A stretch of DNA of 64,000 bases from Isoetes taiwanensis (lineage: Eukaryota > Streptophyta > Lycopodiopsida > Isoetales > Isoetaceae): the NCBI GenBank assembly GCA_021234155.1, contig JAJEKV010000032.1, positions 8,712,736-8,776,735 of the forward strand, given 5' to 3'. The position numbers were made by a program, and so were the translations under genes. Under the pieces are notes generated by a model. The model did not search any database. It had not been told where the DNA came from and was given only the letters and a program-made list of their open reading frames with translations. Positions 46,916-57,943 of the stretch are shown here, piece after piece (the first letter of the stretch is position 1; every line of letters begins with the position of its first letter).

Positions 46916-48283
46916 TTGGTAGAAGAGACTATATTTTGTATCCCTTGCCATGCACTAACACTCCTTCATAGAACCATCATCCAATTAAATTGGGATTATG
47001 TCAATTCCAAAATCACGCCAACCTATAGTTGTTCTCTAGGGGCTTTTTTTTTTTTTTTACTTTTTCTTGTGCTTGAAAAATTACATAAATATTGCACTTC
47101 TCTTATGTCTTTTATATGGAACTTGAAATATGTAAAAAAAATGAGCAAGTTTTTCAATTTCATGAATTATAATCCTAGGGCATTTGAGACGAAAATGATA
47201 TATATTTGACAAAGATAATTGCATTTTTGTTTGGGCAAGAGTAGCCCCGAAATTATGGTTACATGATATAAATATCAATAAAACAATGATATTGTCCAGG
47301 AAAATATTAAGGGATCATTACTTGCTTCTTCATGTAAGAAACACACGGTTGGAATCCAAGTCAGCTGTTCTGTCTAGCTCTGGATGCAATTCTAGCACTT
47401 CACGCACGTCATCCCCAAAGCCAAATTTAGTCTAATTACATCATTAAAGGATCAACCCTTTACTTTGTACATCATCAAATTATGGTTCTATTCAGAAGTT
47501 TTATCTAATTCTGGACCATTGAAATTAAATTGAATTACATTATATCGAGCTCCATTGACAATGAACTGGGTACCTATAACCATGTCAGACATGGTTTTGA
47601 GTCATGTTGAGTTACCAATAATAGTTGACACCATGCCCCTTTTGAGCCTAGAGATGGCAATGACCTATAAAAAAGTGGGTAAATAAAACCATTAAATACA
47701 ATGCCAAGTAAAATAGCATAAAGGAAATAGTCTTTTTAGACACTTTGACATTAAGTACGTCCACTTCCAAAAAGCCCCTTAAGCCCCTTAGAAGCATCGT
47801 ACTTGAGTTGTACACTTGGTTGGAGAAGTTGTGGACAAGAAAAATTTATTATACTAGAAAATATAATAACAAAAAGGCATATTTGAAACGGGCACAAATC
47901 TTCCTAAAAACATGTGGACTCTGAAACTATGCCAAAACTGAAACTATGCTAATGCTAAAACTATGTGGACTCTGAAACTATGCTAATCTTCCTAAAAACA
48001 TTAAACAAATTGAAGTTCGAACCTAGCCTAATAAACTTAAATATTAAACTTAAATATTAAATGGCAAGTGAAGTTGAAACCTAATATTGAACGGGCGGCA
48101 AACAGAACGATGGCGGCAAACAGAGTGATGGCGGTCTATGCAAGGCCGTTTGCCGATTCATCTGGATGCCAGAAGCCGCAGGTAGAGACGCCCCTTCCAG
48201 AAATGTACCCTGCTTCTTCAACAAATCAGTTTGATATAGATTAGGAATCGGCCACGCCCTTGGTACAAAACAGTTCAGGTGAA
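46916..48283. other. no recognisable gene
   Basis: AT-rich sequence with a T run at about 47045 and short local repeats (ctgaaactatgc, three times near 47920-47985; taaacttaaatatta twice near 48034-48060). Nothing coding was recognised. Confidence 0.5.
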
Positions 48284-48515
48284 ATCACGCGGAGCGTGAT
48301 TTTAGAATTCTTTAGATCCAGGTGCAATGTGATTTTGATTCCCTGAGATACAGATACACTGCAAATCACGCCTAGCGTGATTTTGGAATCCTTCATAGGT
48401 GCAAATAACGCAGAGCATGATTTTGGAATCCTTCAGGCACAGCTGCAAGTCACGACGAACATGATTTTGGATGCCCTCACATATAGCTGCAAATCACGCC
48501 CAGCGTGATTTAAAT
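48284..48515. repeat. minisatellite of hairpin units (AATCACGC-NN-GCGTGATT)
   Basis: Five units about 55-65 bp apart each centre on an inverted repeat: aatcacgcggagcgtgatt, aatcacgcctagcgtgatt, two diverged ones (aataacgcagagcatgatt, agtcacgacgaacatgatt) and aatcacgcccagcgtgatt. The linker between them is tttggaatcctt with cag-tgca words. Confidence 0.85.
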
Positions 48516-49500
48516 TCCACTCACTCACTCATAGGTGGAGATCATACCAGGTGGAGATCATGCCAGGAATAATTTAAGACACTCTCAATTTACAAGCCAC
48601 AGGAGCAAATAATGCTAAATTATGCTGAAGGATTTCCTTAGCAATCTCCAAATTAGTGTTGTTGTGATGTAAATGAAGTCAGAAAAGAAAAAGCAGACCA
48701 TATTCAGCCTGGTTTGGGAGTTCACCATATGCTCTCTTTATTCTTTTATTCTTGTTAAATCTAGAGATATATTCAGAGATATCAAGTCTTAATCAAGCTT
48801 GAGGTTGCTGGGTATCTATATATTTGGTTTTAGATGCTATAGCGAAGTCAGGAAGCTATGGATGACTAGCCATAAGAATGCATCTGTTTGACATAAAGCA
48901 GGCATAGAATGCAATGGTTTCAAGATTTCAGGCATAGAATGCAATGGTTTCAAGATTTTAGACCAGCCAAGAATAATAAGATACACAGTATTGATTCTTA
49001 CCTCTCAAGGATGTAAGGGATGCGACTTCCATAACCATTTTGTGGCACATCTTTTGTTTATACGTCCAGGCGCCAAAGAATCATCCCGTCTCAAAAAAAG
49101 ACTCCAGGAAACGGCATACCTTAGCATCATATTCGAACGACACACTCCGTTTTCCCTGGATCAAAGCCACCCTAGAGGCTGTACCTGCTGAGAAAAAATC
49201 AAGAACTGTCCCCTGAATGGGAATTAGTTCATTAACTATAAATATAAGATGTCTTGGCTTGACTTTTCAAAATAAAGCCACCGTCCATGTTCGCCCAAGA
49301 AAATTTAGGCTTGCCTGTGAAATACATCATGTATTTTTTCTTCAAATTTTCATCCTACTGCTCGTTGTTTATAATTTTGTGTTCGGAATAAGAGTGCTTT
49401 TCGGGGCATTGTTCACCTATGTCAATCTGAGTTCCAAGCTAGGCTGCAAGGGAATCACGTGAGCCTCACTTCTGTTAATGGTCACATGCGTGATGTAGTA
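48516..49500. other. no recognisable gene
   Basis: It contains a 29-bp tandem doublet around gcatagaatgcaatggtttc (48901-48958). Short open stretches (48991-49191) show no domain. Confidence 0.4.
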
Positions 49501-50592
49501 CTAGAACTCCTTGACCATTTTCTTGCTTACCCAGCCTTGCTCTTCATAAGCACCAATGGATACATGTGAACTACCTTGCACCTGGCTTTGGCTATATAAG
49601 CAATCAGGTAGTTGATCTGATCTCAAAAATATCACAATGTGATAGACCTTGGCATTAGTCATGCTAGCAATCCTGTTGAAGAGGTCCAGATATTTCTTTA
49701 CATCCCAGACTGTGGTGTACCTCCTCATGTCAATGAACACCATTGTCGTGTTTTGAGGCTCTAGTGCTTTTACAGGTATTCCGTGCTTGGTCACCCTGTA
49801 GACGGTATTTCATTTTTCTTTTAGTTTATTTGCTTCATCCGGCTTAAGAATAGACCTGATTGCTTCAAGAAAGACACCTGGGAGATTCCCCTGCACATGG
49901 TCCTTGTTGTAGTTAGCTTTGATATACTCAAAATCAAACCCTGCGATGTCAAGAAGGCGCTGCTCGATAAACTCTGGAAACTTGCTTGTAAGCTCTTCAA
50001 AACTGGCATAACAATCGTCCATAATGCTATTAGCACAAGACAATGTTTCTCGGAGCATAAGAGTGAGTGTCTTGATGTCGATTGCCCTTTACTTACAGTC
50101 AAAACGACCGACGTATTCTGACTGCACTTTCAAGAATGTCTTTCCTTCTAAAATTTCATCCATTAGCTAGGAAAGTTCGGCATTCGACATACCACGTAAG
50201 TAGCGCAAAAATGTTTTGCTGAAGAAATCTTTGGTGGGCCTATCAGGCAATTCACCATGATCATCCACAAGTTTCCTGCCCATCCACTTAGAGACAATCT
50301 GCATAAACTTGGACCAAGGCTCTTCTTACATGAATATGAACTGCTTTTCATCTTTTAGCTCCTTCACCTTCAATATTGTGGTTGCCACCTCAACAAAATC
50401 CTGAAAAATAAATAGGTCATAAGGATCGCGGTGGCGATCTTGCCAAGCTAAAAAATAAGTACTTACCTTCCATGCAGATGTCACAGGTGGACATCCATAA
50501 GCTCTGTGTTGATTGCAAAGTTGCTGGAGCTTTTCCACGATGGGTTCCTTATACACTGTGTTAGCAATTATGTCATTACATTGTATAGACAA
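49501..50592 (-). pseudogene. unidentified protein-coding gene with four in-frame stops
   Basis: Read on the minus strand in a single unshifted frame from 50592, a protein of about 360 residues runs to a stop at 49501. It is interrupted only by four stops, all TAA or TAG: after KQFIFM, after NAELS, after RFDCK and after KLKEK. No TGA and no frameshift occur. Readable parts include VEKLQQLCNQHRAYGCPPV, DEILEGKTFLKVQSEYVG, CYASFEELTSKFPEFIEQ and KVYHIVIFLRSDQLPD. I do not recognise the family. A possible 65-bp GT-AG intron lies at 50404-50468, though the frame is also open through it. Each stop sits where CAA/CAG (glutamine) would fit, so C-to-T decay is the simplest reading. Confidence 0.5.
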
Positions 50593-50639
50593 TTGTATAT
50601 CATATCATAACATATATATGTTCTTATGTTTGTCCTCCT

Positions 50640-51040
50640 GAATCCGGCCGTTGATCCGAGATCCTACGGCTCACGTGGCTTTGGGACGTATCCTACGGCC
50701 CAGATGGCTTGGGAGTTTGTATATGATCATATGTAAGCGATCCTACGGTCCAGGTTGGTCTGATCCTGATCGTCGGTCCGAGATCCTACGGCTCACGTTG
50801 CTTGGGACACATCCTACGGTGCACATGGCTTTGGGAATTATATGTAATCGATCTAACGGTCCAGGTTGATCTTGATCTTGATCGTCGATCCGAGATCCTA
50901 CGGGTCAGGTGGCTTGGCACATATCCTACGGTCCACATGGCTTTGGGAATTATATGTAATAGATCCTACAGCTCATATTGCTTTTATATGGTGAGATCTT
51001 GATCGTTGATCGAGTCTAAGATCCTAAGGCTCGTATTGAA
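50640..51040. repeat. minisatellite, about 120-bp period, 3 copies (gatcctacgg units)
   Basis: The unit is gatccgagatcctacggctc, acgtggcttgggac, atcctacggtcca, atggctttgggaattatatg and taatcgatc. Copies begin near 50655, 50776 and 50888; a fourth, partial copy trails off at about 51040. Inside each unit the word atcctacgg occurs two or three times. Confidence 0.85.
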
Positions 51041-51072
51041 TGCTCGTCCCTTAAGGAAAGGCCTTTAAAAAT

Positions 51073-51145
51073 TTTTATGTTATTGAGTTCGAACCCTGGT
51101 CATTAACCCCCCAGCGCTCCATTCTAACCACTAGACCAAGCACTA
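51073..51145 (-). other. tRNA-like pol III unit (SINE head or tRNA pseudogene)
   Basis: On the minus strand an A box TGGTCTAGTGG (51128-51138) and a B box GGTTCGAACTC (51085-51095) stand 33 bp apart, as in tRNA genes. The acceptor stem does not close well and the anticodon arm is not convincing. A working tRNA is therefore unlikely. A run of T/A follows downstream, but no SINE body was recognised. Confidence 0.55.
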
Positions 51146-51189
51146 ATTCTATGAAAATTTTATGTTTTAAATATACTTAAGGGTAATGT

Positions 51190-52080
51190 TCTAATTAAGA
51201 TAAAATAGAATATAACATTCTAGATAGTTCAAGTTCGTTCTAGAATGTTCTGGAGGCTCTAGAAAGTTCTAAAATCTTCTAGAATGTTCTAGAAAGTTCC
51301 AGAATATTCTAGAATGTTTTGGAATATAAGAGAATCTAGCGGGAATCTAAGAGAATCCTTCCAGAAAGTCCTAAATTGTTCTAGTAAGTTCTAAAACGTA
51401 GGGGAATCTTCGGGAATGTAAGGGAATAGGGAAATACTTCTAGAAAGTTCTAGGATGTTTTGAAAGTTTCAGAATGTTCCAGAAAGTTCTAGTATGTTCT
51501 AGAAATTTCTAGAATGTAAGGGAATCCAGGAGAATTAAAGGGAATCTAAGGAAATCTCATAAATTGTAAGAGACTCTAGGAAGATATTTACAAATCTAAG
51601 GGAATCTCTTAAAATCTAGTTGAATCTAAGGGAATCTTCATAATATCTAAGGGAATCTAAGAAAATCTTGATGAAATCTTAGAGATTTTTTTTTAGATTT
51701 TGCAAAGAGCCACAATAGAATGTTCTAAAATGTTTCATAATAAAGGGTACAATATAAATCTTGAAAAAAAAAAGTTTTAGATGCTCAGGGTAAGCGCCTC
51801 AGTCTAAAAATAGAAAGTGCTTTAGAAATGTTGCACAGATCCAAAATAGATTATTTTGGAAGGTTCTAAATGCTCATCGGTAAGCACCTCAATCAAAATA
51901 GAAAATTCTAAGAGAATCTAGAGGATTCTTCATGAATGCTAAATATAGTACATAGAATGTTGAAAAATATAGAGGAATCACAAGAGAATCTCAATAGAAT
52001 CGTTGGTTACCTAGAGCACGACAGGGCCTTGCATCGTAAGAACATGCTAAAACTGGAACAATGTGCCGTAGGACGCATTA
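51190..52080. repeat. TTCTAGAA and GAATCTAAGG repeat field
   Basis: The first part (51210-51510) is built from degenerate copies of gttctagaaagttctagaat, which contains the dyad TTCTAGAA. It passes into aagggaatctaagggaatc units (51520-51970). No coding sequence. This lies outside the large inverted repeat but is made of the same kind of word. Confidence 0.75.
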
Positions 52081-52085
52081 AATTT

Positions 52086-52090
<5 letters not shown>

Positions 52091-52139
<49 letters not shown>
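52091..52139. repeat. (TA)n at left end of the foldback
   Basis: About 24 TA units. Comparable runs stand at the centre (53801-53836) and at the right end (about 56196-56255). Confidence 0.9.
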
Positions 52140-52142
<3 letters not shown>

Positions 52143-53799
52143 TATATATATACAATTATTTTATGGGTCCTATGGGGGGGTGAGTGTGGGTAGAGATTAA
52201 TCCGATCCGTCTAATTTTTGAGGTGGCGCTTAAATGGCCCTTGGATTTGATGGGGGGCATGCATGGGCCATGCATGGGGCATGCACCCCATCCATGGACC
52301 GTCGATCGGGCACGTGTGAAATCTTGGCCCTTGATTTTTTAAAGGGAAGGTGCAAGGAAGGTGTCTTAAAAGGTGCTTTTTGGTGCAGTCAATCTTAACC
52401 GTTGGATCAAATGGGGGAGGAGAAATCCCAACCATTAACTTTTTTATTAAATTGCAATTTCTTTATTAAAAGAGGTGAGGTGGCACCCTTATTTAATAAA
52501 AAGGTAATGAGGTGGCACCAACATTAATGGGTGGACTTTCTAGGAAGTTTCTTTTTTATAATCAGCTTCAAAGGCCGATAACTTGCGAGTAGAGGGGTCG
52601 GATGAAGGTGGGGCCCACACTATTGGATTCCTCTCGTCGAGAACTTTCCAATGAGTGGTACTTTGGCATCGTTAAAATGCAGAGTTGGAGCTAATGTGAT
52701 CAAATACTAAGTTTCTTTTGGAAACTTAGAATTTCTGAGAATCCATGGGAATTTAAGAGACTCTAGGGGAATCTCCATAGGATTTTGGAGAATTTAAATG
52801 AACCTCAAGAGAATCTTTGGGAATCTATGATGGGAGAATCTACATAGAAACATGGGGAATCTAGATGATTTTTGAGATGATCTTTAGGAGGCTAGGGGAA
52901 CCCCAACAAAATTAGGGAATTTATGGGAATCTCAAGGAAATCATAGAGAATCTAGTAGAATCGAAGTGCATCTTCATAAAATCTTTGAGAATCCGTGTAA
53001 ATCTGTAGAATCTAAGGGAATCTACATAGAATCTAAGGGAATCTACGTAGAATCTAAGAAAATTTAGGAGAATCCACATAGAATTTTGGAGACTCTAGAG
53101 GTTTCTTGTGATAAGTTCAAAAATTTAGAGGAATCTTTATAGAATCTTAAGAATTTAGGGGAAGCTTTGTGGAATCTTAGGGAATCTTTCATTATTAAGT
53201 GTGTTTAGTAGGGGAATCTTGATAGAATCTAAGGGAATCCAACAGAATCTATATAGAATCTTGGAAAATTTGGGATAATCTTTGAGAATCTAGGAGAATC
53301 TTAAGAGAACCTTAAGTAATCTATGGGATTAAGAGTATTTAAGGGAATCTTCCTTAAATCTTTGAGAATCTAAGATACTTTTTCCTGAATCTTCAAGAAT
53401 CTAAGCAAATCTTTATAGAATCTTCATTGAATGGCTCAGAATCTAGCAGAATCTAAGTGCATCTTCATAAAATCTTCGAGAATCTAGGGGAATCTTGATG
53501 GAATCTTCAAGAATCTAGGGGAATCTCTATAGAATCTACATAGAATTCTGGAAACTTTAGAGGATCCTTGTGATAACGTTTGAGATCTTGAGGAATCTTT
53601 GTAGAATCCTAAGAATCTAAGGGAATCTTTTACACTAAGTGTATTTTCTAGGGGAATCTTGATAGAGCCTAAAGGAATCTAAGAGAATCTATATAGAATC
53701 TTGAGAAATCTAGAGAAAATCTTTGAGAATCTAGGGGAATCTTAAGAGAATCTTAAGTTTGGACTCAGAATTTGTGTACTCCCTTATAGTACACTCACT

Positions 53800-53837
<38 letters not shown>

Positions 53838-55024
53838 AGTTATTGTACTATGAGGGACTGTACAAATTCGACTAGAAGCCAAATGCAGTGCCATCCAACG
53901 TAGATCCTATAAAGATTCTTCAAGATTCTCCAAAGACTCTAGAAAAATTTCCCTAGATACTATGAGATTCCATCAATGTTCGCTTATATTCCCCAAGATC
54001 TGCGGATTATTCCTCGAGGAATTGTACAAATTCGATTAGAAGTCAAATTTAAAGTCATGCGATGAAGATTCTATAGAGATTCTCCAAGATTCCACCAAGA
54101 TTCTCTAGATACTCAAAGATTTTATGAAGATTCCCTTAGATTCCTTTAGATTCTTAATGATTCTCTTGAGATTCCCTAGATTCCCAAAGATTATCCTAAG
54201 ATTCCTCAAGATTCCATGTAGATTCTTCAAGATTTCCTTAGATTCTATGAAGATCCCCCTGTAGAACACACCTAGTGTCAAAGATTCCTTATCCCTAAAA
54301 TTCCATAAACATCCCCTAGATTCTTAAGGTTCTACAAAGATTCCCCTAGATTTTCAAAGATTATCTGAAGATTCTTTTAGATTCCTTAAGATTCTATGTA
54401 GATTCTCCTAGATTCCCTTAGATTCTATCGAGATTCCACTCTCTAAGATTCCATCAAGATTCCCCTAGATTCTCAAACATTTTTTGAAGATACTCTTAGA
54501 TTCCCCTATATTCTTTTGATTCCCATAGATTCCTTAAGATTCTCTTGACATTTCCTTGATTCCAAAGGTTATCCCAAGATTCCTCTAGATTCCTTTAGAT
54601 TCTTAAATATTCTCTTGAGATTCCCTTAGATTCCCAAATATTATCCTAAGATTCCTCTAGATTCTCCAAGATTCAATGTAGATTCTTCTAGATTCCCTTA
54701 GATTCTATGAAGATTCGTGAGCTTCCCCTGTAGAACGCACCTATTGTCAAAGATTCCCCTAGATCCCTTGGAATCTCCCTCGATTCCCTAAGATTCCACA
54801 AAGATCCCCTAGATTCTTAAGGTTCTATAAAGATTTCCCTAGATTTTCAAAGATTATTTGGAGATTCGTTTAGATTCCCCAAGATTCTATGTACATTCTT
54901 ATAGATTCCCTTAAGTTCTATGAAGATCCCCTTAGATCTCTAAGATTCCATCGAGATTTCCCTCGATTCTTAAACCTTTTTTGAAGGTTTTCTTAGATTC
55001 CCTTAGATTCTTTTGAGATTCTTA

Positions 55025-56090
55025 AGATTCTCTTGAGATTCCCTTGATTTTCAAACATTATCGCAATATCTCTCAAATTCACTTAGATTCTATGAATATT
55101 CCCCTAGATTATCCAACATTGCACGGAATGATGCCAAACCACTACTCATTGGAAAGCATTTAATGAGAGGAATCCAACGGCATGGGTCCCACTTTGATCC
55201 GAGAGCTCCACCGCAAGATAAAGTCGCTTGAAGGCGACGCAAAAAAGGAAGCTTCCAAGAAAGCTTCATAATTAATGAGTTGCCACCTCACTATCTTTTC
55301 ATTAAATAAGGGGTGCCACCTCACCTCCTTTAATATAAAAAATTCTAATTTAATAAAAAAATGAATGGCTAGGATTTATCCTCCCCCCTCTTGATCTAAT
55401 GGTTATGATTAGTTGCACCAAATCCAATTTTGAGGAAGCTTCCTTGCACTTTCTTTATGAAAATTAAGGGCCATGATTTCTCCTCCCCTTTTGATCCGAC
55501 GGCTTAAAGACATGGTGCATGCCCCGATGCATGCCCCCCATCATATTTCTATGCCTAGATTCTCTTGAGATTCCCTTGATTTTCAAACATTATCCCAATA
55601 TCTCTCAAATTCACTTAGATTCTATGAATATTCCCCTAGATTATCCAACATTGCACGGAATGATGCCAAACCACTACTCATTGAAAAGCATTTAATGAGA
55701 GGAATCCAAGGGCGTGGGTCCCACTTTGATCCGAGACCTCCACCGCAAGATAAAGTCGCTTGAAGGCGACGCAAAAAAGGAAGCTTCCAAGAAAGCTTCA
55801 TAATTAATGAGTTGCCACCTCACTATCTTTTCATTAAATAAGGGGTGCCACCTCACCTCCTTTAATATAAAAAATTCTAATTTAATAAAAAAATGAATGG
55901 CTAGGATTTATCCTCCCCCCTCTTGATATGATTAGTTGCACCAAATCCACTTTTGATGAAGCTTCCTTGCACTTTCTTTATGAAAATTAAGGGCCATGAT
56001 TTCTCCTCCCCTTTTGATCCGACGGCTTAAAGACATGGTGCATGCCCCTATGCATGCCCCCCATCATATTTCTATGCCTATGCATGACCT
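55025..56090. repeat. tandem duplication in the foldback right arm, 2 x 533 bp
   Basis: Both copies begin agattctcttgagattccc (55025 and 55558) and end catatttctatgcct. They are nearly identical; copy 2 lacks about 11 bp (ctaatggttat-like) near 55930. Confidence 0.9.
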
Positions 56091-56207
56091 CTCCCATGAG
56101 GTGGCGGCATCATGGCCTTCCATTTCCAATTGGACGGCTGGCATTAATCTCTATATAGCATGGGTACATCCTTTCCTGGCACACATAGAATAGTTTTATA
56201 TATATAA

Positions 56208-56261
<54 letters not shown>

Positions 56262-56268
<7 letters not shown>

Positions 56269-57300
56269 CTTTGGTTCAATTTTGGTATAAATTAGGGTAT
56301 CTTGTCATATTATAGCCCTGGGATTGATAATGCATCATACTTGATTATAGCTTAATTTATGGTTTGACCTAGTCCCCTTTGTTTGTTCTTGTTCTTTATT
56401 ACAAAACTTATGTTTCAAAAAGAAATCTATGATGTATGGTATGGTATATTATGATTCTAATGTTATCAAGTAGGTCATGGTGCATAAATAATGACCCTAG
56501 TACAAGACACTCATATTTTGGTTTGAGATCTACAAAATAGTGTCTAACTGATTTAGTTACTTAGGTGGTTAAGATTGCTATATAAAGCACCAAATATTAA
56601 ATCTAGAATATGAAAATGGTTTGTGATACCCTTTGTGAAGGATGCTATATGGTTAGACATGCTAAAAGGTATTATTAATATAAATGAGCTAGTCCCAATT
56701 TGTATGGTTCCAAATTGTTTGAAATATGAATAATTGATTGAATTTTTAACAAATCCAGGCTCAAAGTATGAAACCCTAAGGTAGGGTAGAGGTTCATAGC
56801 ACCATTTACAAAACAAACTGTGAGGTTAGTAGTTTGACTATTAAAATTACACCATATGGTATACCAAGAGTGTTTCAATTGAGAAATGCACATGTACAAG
56901 AAAAGTTCGTCTAAAAGCATAGCTGGTCATATCCCAATATAAAGGGTTTGTTAGAGTTGAGGCAGGTACCACCATTGTTTTTGGAAAACCATGTGAAGTC
57001 TGATACCCCATGAGAAGTTTTTGAATATGATACATAAATCCAAACTTTGGTCATATTCCTTGGTAGGTTTAAGCCATACTAAGAATGTACTTAATAAAAT
57101 ATATGCTTGCTGGCTAATAAAACTTTATACTGGCTAGGGAAATAATGTAACTGAGTGTTTGATAAGATATGTTGGCACCAATAGGGTAAGACAAAGGTTG
57201 TCGCATAATATTGTTGGTATGTTAAAGGTTAACATAAAAATATATATGATTGGTTGCTTAAAATTAAAATAAAAAATACTGTAAAACCTAATCGGCTGAG
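56262..57300 (+). repeat. 5' terminal repeat (pLTR-like) and leader of the Penelope-like element
   Basis: It begins actctttggttca after a TA/CA run. It matches, at about 60 percent by eye, the sequence after the polymerase gene (63580 to window end): actctttggttca / actcttttggttca, catattatagccctgggattg / tacatgatagccccaggaattg, ttaggtggttaag / ctaggtgattaag, aaggatgctata / aaggatgctaca, in the same order. Penelope-like elements are known to carry such partial or tandem terminal repeats. Confidence 0.5.
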
Positions 57301-57636
57301 CGTGGGTCTTTAGCCAACCCTAAAATGGATGGGCATCCGGCAAGCGCAAGTATGATCATAATTTGAGATGCATCATTTGATTCTGTTAGAATCCGACGTC
57401 CAGCAAGAATCGTATGCTTACTTGTTTCTACTGAAAATATTTTTCCTTCAATTTTCAGGGCTGAGATCATACTAACCAAGGAACAGGCTGGATAAAGTTG
57501 CATAATGACAGGGAAAGCTTCCGGAAAAGGGAATGTCAGGTTAAGAAAACCATGGTGCAAATGGAACTCAGGTAAACAGAGATGGTTAAGGTTTTATCTG
57601 CATAAATACTGCTGCTCCTTATCGAAATTTCGAGAG

Positions 57637-57943
57637 ATGAGCAAACCAGGGAGGCCTCCAGGCGCCCTGGCCCTTGGGCAGACTATGGCAAAATTGATTG
57701 ACTCCCTTAGAAGGCATGGTATTGAGTTGAGTCAGGCACAACCTACCAAGGCCCAGCTTCTTGAGGCTTGTAGAGCTCACAAGATTGATCCTAATAGGGA
57801 AATAGCAGGCGGTACCATCAAAAATTTCTTGCCCATGCAGCAATGCCTCTAAAGAAGATGTGATACCTCCAGCAAATGTGGACATTGTGGAAGACTCAGC
57901 AAATGAAGATGGTGACTCAGAATACGAAATCCAACCAAATCAG
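57637..57943 (+). pseudogene. Penelope-like element ORF, exon 1
   Basis: Start chosen at ATG 57637 (MSKPGRPPGALALG), an AT-hook-like GRP segment followed by MAKLIDSLRRHGIELSQAQP and KAQLLEACRAHKID, which resembles a SAP-type helix pair. The frame shifts by one base in an A run near 57821. After that it reads SKEDVIPPANVDIVEDS and DGDSEYEIQPNQ and meets a donor, CAG|GTCTAT, at 57943/57944. The frame is also open upstream to 57505, so an earlier start is possible. The protein may serve as the nucleic-acid binding partner of the reverse transcriptase. Confidence 0.5.

Larger units (their letters stand above)
52091..56255. mobile_element. giant foldback element (inverted repeat of about 4.1 kb)
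   Basis: The two halves are inverse copies around a TA-rich centre (53801-53836), where cacttgtatata meets tatatacaagt. Towards the centre both arms are long fields of degenerate repeats, gaatctaagggaatctt on the left (52730-53760) and its complement agattcccttagattc on the right (53880-55110). The outer arms are unique sequence, for example gaggtggcacc at about 52480-52520 against ggtgccacctc at about 55306 and 55844. Farther out, tagagattaat-ccg-ccgtc (52192) pairs with its inverse near 56130. (TA)n runs close both ends. The right arm holds an extra 533-bp duplication. No protein is encoded. Long inverted repeats with inner tandem repeats are the make-up of Foldback transposons. Confidence 0.7.

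Noticed and set aside
50095-50330. Tiny 26-31-bp introns in the unknown gene
   Set aside because: GT-AG words could be chosen to skip the stops, but one unshifted frame runs through all of them, and plant introns are not this short.
49501-50592. Alternative genetic code (TAA/TAG as glutamine, as in some ulvophyte algae)
   Set aside because: PrxQ ends normally at TAA, and LINE, copia and Penelope frames end in TAA/TAG at the expected places, so the standard code holds.
51073-51145. Functional tRNA gene
   Set aside because: The A and B boxes are good, but the acceptor stem does not pair and no clear anticodon loop can be drawn.
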